Source: Melastoma dodecandrum (taxonomy: Eukaryota; Streptophyta; Magnoliopsida; Myrtales; Melastomataceae). Taken from it: a DNA stretch of 64,000 nt. The notes beneath the pieces were generated by a model. The model was not told where the DNA came from, searched no databases, and was given only the letters and a program-made list of their open reading frames with translations. The first letter of the stretch is position 1; every line of letters starts with the position of its first letter. Shown piece by piece: positions 60,310-64,000 of this stretch. The stretch spans positions 2,108,001 through 2,172,000 of the forward strand of contig JARUPY010000606.1 of NCBI GenBank assembly GCA_029817715.1, in the 5' to 3' direction. A program made the translations under genes and the position numbers.

Positions 60310-60660
60310 CTCATCTTCGGCTGCAGGTCTTCGTCCCAGCTTCCTCCGATTCAGCTGCAGGTCTTCGTCCCTCCTCTTCGGCTGCAAGTGAAGTCACACG
60401 ATCCTCTTCTTCGACTGCAGGTGGAGTCACACCGTCCTCTTCTTCGGCTACAGGTGGACTCACACCTTCCTCGTCTTCGGCTACAGGTGGAGTCCCACCT
60501 TCCTCCTCTTCAGCTGCAGGTGGAGTCACACGGTCCTCTTCTTCTACTGCAAGTGGACTAACACCTTCATCTTCTTCGGCTGCAGGTGGAGTCTCACCTA
60601 CCTCCTCTTCGGCTGCAGATGGAGTCCCACCTTCCTCCTCTGCAGCTGCAGGTGGAATCC
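60310..60660. repeat. 33-bp minisatellite, about ten copies
   Basis: The phase mark C-GGCTGCAGGTGG recurs every 33 bp (60379, 60412, 60445, 60478, 60511, 60544 and on). The consensus is TCTTCGGCTGCAGGTGGAGTC then ACACC-TCC (split here). Because 33 is a multiple of three, frames stay open on both strands: an LRLQVESH-type repeat on plus and a PPAAEEEEG-type acidic repeat on minus. Neither matches a family I know. Confidence 0.85.
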
Positions 60661-60978
60661 CAACTTACTAACACAGCAACCATCTTCAACCCTATTCGGT
60701 GGAATCCGAGCTTCCTCCTCGGTCGCCTGAAGAAATGGAAAGTGTATTCAAGCCGGATCAACCAAGTTTCGGTGAAGACATTCTTCCTCCCTTATTGTAG
60801 ATAATTTGGGTCAGATTGTTATGAGGTAGAACCATATTTGTGAAGTTGCTAAGCTGGCTAGAAGTTGGAAATGGACCAAACAAATAGCAGCATTATGTTA
60901 TGGTTCGACGAGAAGTCAAAATAAGTGAACTGCAAAACCATTTTTCGAATCTATTGTTAACCTCTTCTTTTCATATAT

Positions 60979-63104
60979 GTGAATGTAGGTGAGCAGGATG
61001 TGAACGACTTCTTCAATATAGTCACTGATATGAATGAAGAACAATTGTTGAATATGTCATTTGGTACTGCCGAAGAAGCTAAAGAGTTCATTAAAATGTA
61101 TGCGATGGTTCATGGCTTTTCAGTTAGGAAAAGAGATCGGCAAAAACTTCGAAACAGTGAGAAAGTGGGTTTGCTCAAGGGAAGGCGAATGTTCTGATAC
61201 CCCTGTGTGAATGGCCAATAGTCGGGTTAGAGCGTCTGTGAAGACAGGTTGCAACTGTTTCTTCAAAGCGAGAGTGGAGGTAAATGAATAATGGACTTTG
61301 GCTGCAGTTCAGTTGGAACACAATCATGAAATAGTGAGTGAAGGTTTGTCATATTTCATGCGAGAAAGGCCCCACATTTCTGACGAAGATATGACTTTTG
61401 TGCACCGAATGCTTAACGTTGGATTTAGACAGTGTGATATTATGCGACTACTTGTACACGCATCTGGTGGACACTCACGTGCTGGTTTCCTAATGAAGGA
61501 CCTCAATAACCGGAAGTTGAAGAAAGAGTCGGCTGGGGTTATTGGTGGTTGTGATTCCGTCCTTGCATATCTCCTTTCTAGGAGGAATAGTGAGACTGGT
61601 ATGGCCTTTGAAACATTTGTGGAAAATAATGAAGTCAGTCGCATATATTGGGCTGACAGTACCTCAATAACTGATTACCAATCATTCAACGATGTCGTAG
61701 CCCTAGACTCCACGTTCAAGACGAACAAATATGGAATGCAAATGGTGATCATCGTCGATGTGAATCATCATCATCAAACTACTGTGTTTGGGGCTGCCTT
61801 GATGACTTATGAAACCATTGCTGACTACACTTGGCTCATACGTACTCATACACATATCATGGGAGGCAAACATCCGATGAGCGTGGTCACAGACGCCGAC
61901 AAAGTGATGATTGCATCTGTGAGAGAAGTATGGCCATCGGCAAGACACAGGTTATGTCTGTGACATTGCAGTCGGAACATTGCGCGTTGTGTACAGGATC
62001 CGGGAATGCGAGCCCGTATTTCGTCATTCATGTACAGCAGTAGACCATGTGAAGAAGTCGAAGAGGAGTGGTCTTCTTTAATGACCCATACAGGATCGAT
62101 AAGCATTAAATGACTACAACAGATTTATGCATGCCAACATATGTGGTGGCAAACGTATCTTCATGGACATTTTTGGGCAGATTTTAGAAGCACTCAACGT
62201 TGCAAACGAATGCATGCATATATGAAGGGATATGTGAACATGAAACATGAACTGCATGATTTCGTACCCAATTTTGAGCGTGCAGTAACTGATCTTCGTC
62301 ACAAGGAATACCAAGAGGATTTTAACTCATTGCATAAAGCATTCAGGCCAATGACGATGTTGCGCCAACTTGAGGAGGATGCAAGTTGAGTGTACACCAT
62401 CACTTCTTTTCGTAAAGTTCAGTCCGAGATACAAAAGGAATCACGATTTTACGTGGAAAATATAGTTGACGGGAATATCGCGAGGGTATACACTCTTTCA
62501 TGTTATGACGGTGAGCATAGGTGCGTGCAAGTGTCATCTGCCAAGTCTGTTTTCCAACTCAGTTGCAGCTGCTTACATTTTGAGACATTTGGTTTTCCGT
62601 GTGCCCACCTATTCCACGTTGCGAAAATAGAAGGATTCTTTTCCATACCAAGGCATCTGGTCAATAAAAGGTGGACAAAGTCAGCTAAAAGTATAACTTA
62701 TGAAGGTCTCTCGGGCCACCAATACGGTGTCGACCTTGCTGATCTACGCCAGGGTATTCTTATGACCGCATGGAGACGTATGTGTTTTCTGGCCGGGAGA
62801 TCTAACAAGGCATTTCGGTAACTGCGGAAAAGTATTGAATCATTGACGTTGGAGTTGGAGAGTAGCTGCGGGGACGATGAAGGTAGGACAAGGGTTGATG
62901 ATCGCGAAACTGTTAATATTGGTGACGAGATTCATCGAGAGTATATCATACATTCTTGCAAGGATAACTTTCATATCGGCCCGTCTCAACGGCAACAAAA
63001 TTGTGGCATCAACATCCACAAAGAAGGTAACGTATGTAGTGAAAGTATTTCCGACATCGATGATAATGTGTGCTATGATGATAACTCAGTTTATGGATAG
63101 CTAA
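60979..63104 (+). pseudogene. FAR1-type MULE transposase, decayed
   Basis: In order: a FAR1-like zinc-binding domain (FGTAEEAKEFIKMYAMVHGF from about 61060, VCSREGE after a frameshift, EHNHEIV near 61320); the MULE transposase core at 61298-61963 (VVALDSTFKTNKYGMQMVII with the first catalytic Asp, VTDADKVMIASV with the second); then QRCKRMHAYMKGYV (about 62195); and a SWIM zinc finger (CSCLHFETFGFPCAHLFHV, about 62565-62620). Breaks: TGA at about 61195, TAA near 61288, a TGA at 61961-61963 where the family has tryptophan after RHRLCL, further stops near 62107 and 62387. Later coding-like sequence continues to 63104. Some gaps may be introns, but the stops within conserved blocks show decay. 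FAR1/FHY3 regulators descend from such transposases. Confidence 0.85.
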
Positions 63105-63589
63105 ATATGTACCCTTAATTTATGAATTCGTCAGCAATTCATGATAACTTCCGTTTACATCTTCCTGGTCATGAAGTTTTTCCAATAAGAAATCATTCTA
63201 CAGGCAATAATGCAAAAAGAAGCATGTGGCATATTCATAGGGACAGCACACTATTGCCAACATTACAAAAATGACCATTCTAGTTTGCAAAAATAAAACG
63301 GCAACATGCGAGGTCAGAGACTTCAGCAATTCGATGAGTATGGCAATCCCTTGCCTCATCTTGACAGTGCAGTGGCTATCGAATTGCGGGGACAGATGTC
63401 GATGCATCACTGTACTCCGACCTTTAAATCGTCTTGGTGGCATCATCCTTCACCTTCTGCTGTATTCGTTTCCTAACGTCATTCCCAAACCACTTGATCA
63501 GGCTTATGACGAGCCTCAATCTATCAACAATTCCTACAATCTAACATTCAAAGCATATGTATGTTAGGACAAATATGTTATCGTAGTCA
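63105..63589. other. Region between MULE transposase and Ulp1-like gene
   Basis: Possible transposase C-terminal remnants occur in plus frames (for example FDEYGNPLPHLDSAVAIELR near 63325-63385). It also includes the 3' end of the minus-strand protease gene. No other feature is recognised. Confidence 0.3.
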
Positions 63590-63992
63590 TCAAGTGTCAT
63601 AATCCAACATGGCTACTAAACAAATTGACCATACCACTTCCTCAGCACCTTCCGGGGATTCCGCCAAGGACATGAATTTCATCACATATAATCCACATTC
63701 GTTTCTGCACAACATAAGATGTTCCCTACTGCCATTCTTCATGAAGAAAACAAAAAAATGCACAAAGTTTATGGACGTACTCATTTTCGGCAGCCATTTG
63801 GTCGGGCACGTTCATCAGGTATGTTATATTCCAGTTGCAGATGTCGGGTATTTGAAACCCTTTTACCTTGGATTTGACTTTATTCTCTTCCATAATCACA
63901 CTCACAAGCTTTACCACACGACGATGAAGGTCTGCTCTCCCTTGGACGTTGGACAGTTTGTTGTAAATTGTGTCCATTATGATCACTTCCAT
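63590..63992 (-). CDS. Ulp1-like (C48) cysteine protease, partial
   Basis: Two exons on the minus strand: at least 63992-63781 and 63704-63590, joined GT..AG in phase. The junction creates NECGLYVMKFM, the C48 block with the catalytic cysteine (usual form NDCGLYVMKF). Upstream is MDTIYNKL..DLHRRVVKLV and KGFQIPDICNWNIT, typical of plant Ulp1-like genes. The catalytic His and Asp region would lie beyond the right edge of the window. It sits tail-to-tail with the MULE transposase; plant MULEs are known to carry Ulp1-like genes of this kind. Whether it removes SUMO or serves transposition is unknown. No break is seen in the visible part. Confidence 0.7.
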
Positions 63993-64000
63993 AGTCCTGA

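Noticed and set aside
59391..60660. Regular repeats considered as a CRISPR array
   Set aside because: The repeats are contiguous tandem units without unique spacers, in a plant nuclear context.

Overview
The window is nuclear DNA of a flowering plant. The evidence is spliced plant-specific gene families (ALOG/LSH, trihelix, GARP, DUF688) and a dense, nested load of plant transposons: Ogre-type Ty3/gypsy, Copia, hAT, and FAR1-type MULE with a Ulp1-like gene. A eudicot is likely, but the species cannot be read from the sequence.

Layout. (1) 1-3980: the 5' part of a decayed Copia element on the minus strand. (2) 3981-25505: three nested layers. A NIK-like LRR receptor-kinase pseudogene (minus strand) is split by a hAT transposon (about 4099-24729, 8-bp target duplication CTCAGACC). 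That hAT was then hit by a complete 16.9-kb Ogre-type retrotransposon (5148-22025, 2.48-kb LTRs, 5-bp duplication CATTT). The Ogre has a degenerate ORF1, a gag-pro with a frameshift and stop codons, a candidate intron, and an open RT-RNaseH-aRNaseH-integrase frame. (3) 27304-29972: an eight-exon SAP30BP/HCNGP-like gene, minus strand, open throughout. (4) 30420-32600: a non-autonomous LTR element with hairpin-forming repeats. (5) 32673-39169: a young, apparently intact Copia element on the minus strand, with 513-bp LTRs, TCATT duplication and an uninterrupted 1366-codon frame. (6) 42968-53783: a gene island with a GARP MYB-like factor (+), a DUF688 gene (-), an ASIL-like trihelix factor (+) and an ALOG/LSH gene (-). 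(7) 54.4-64.0 kb: LTR-element debris, a fold-back element, a 117-bp tandem array, a 33-bp minisatellite, a decayed FAR1/MULE transposase (+) and, convergent to it, a Ulp1-like protease gene (-) that runs off the right edge.

The most unusual signals are in the untranslated parts of the young Copia element. Its 5' leader carries three 37-nt hairpins about 97 bp apart, and its 3' UTR carries four 38/39-bp tandem units. In both sets the stems change sequence while pairing is largely kept, and both use the same plan: an outer stem, a flush inner hairpin with a 3-nt loop, and a one-sided unpaired strand. This looks like selected RNA structure and deserves testing.

The five host genes appear to be ordinary nuclear regulators. 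Nothing suggests that they form an operon or a shared pathway.
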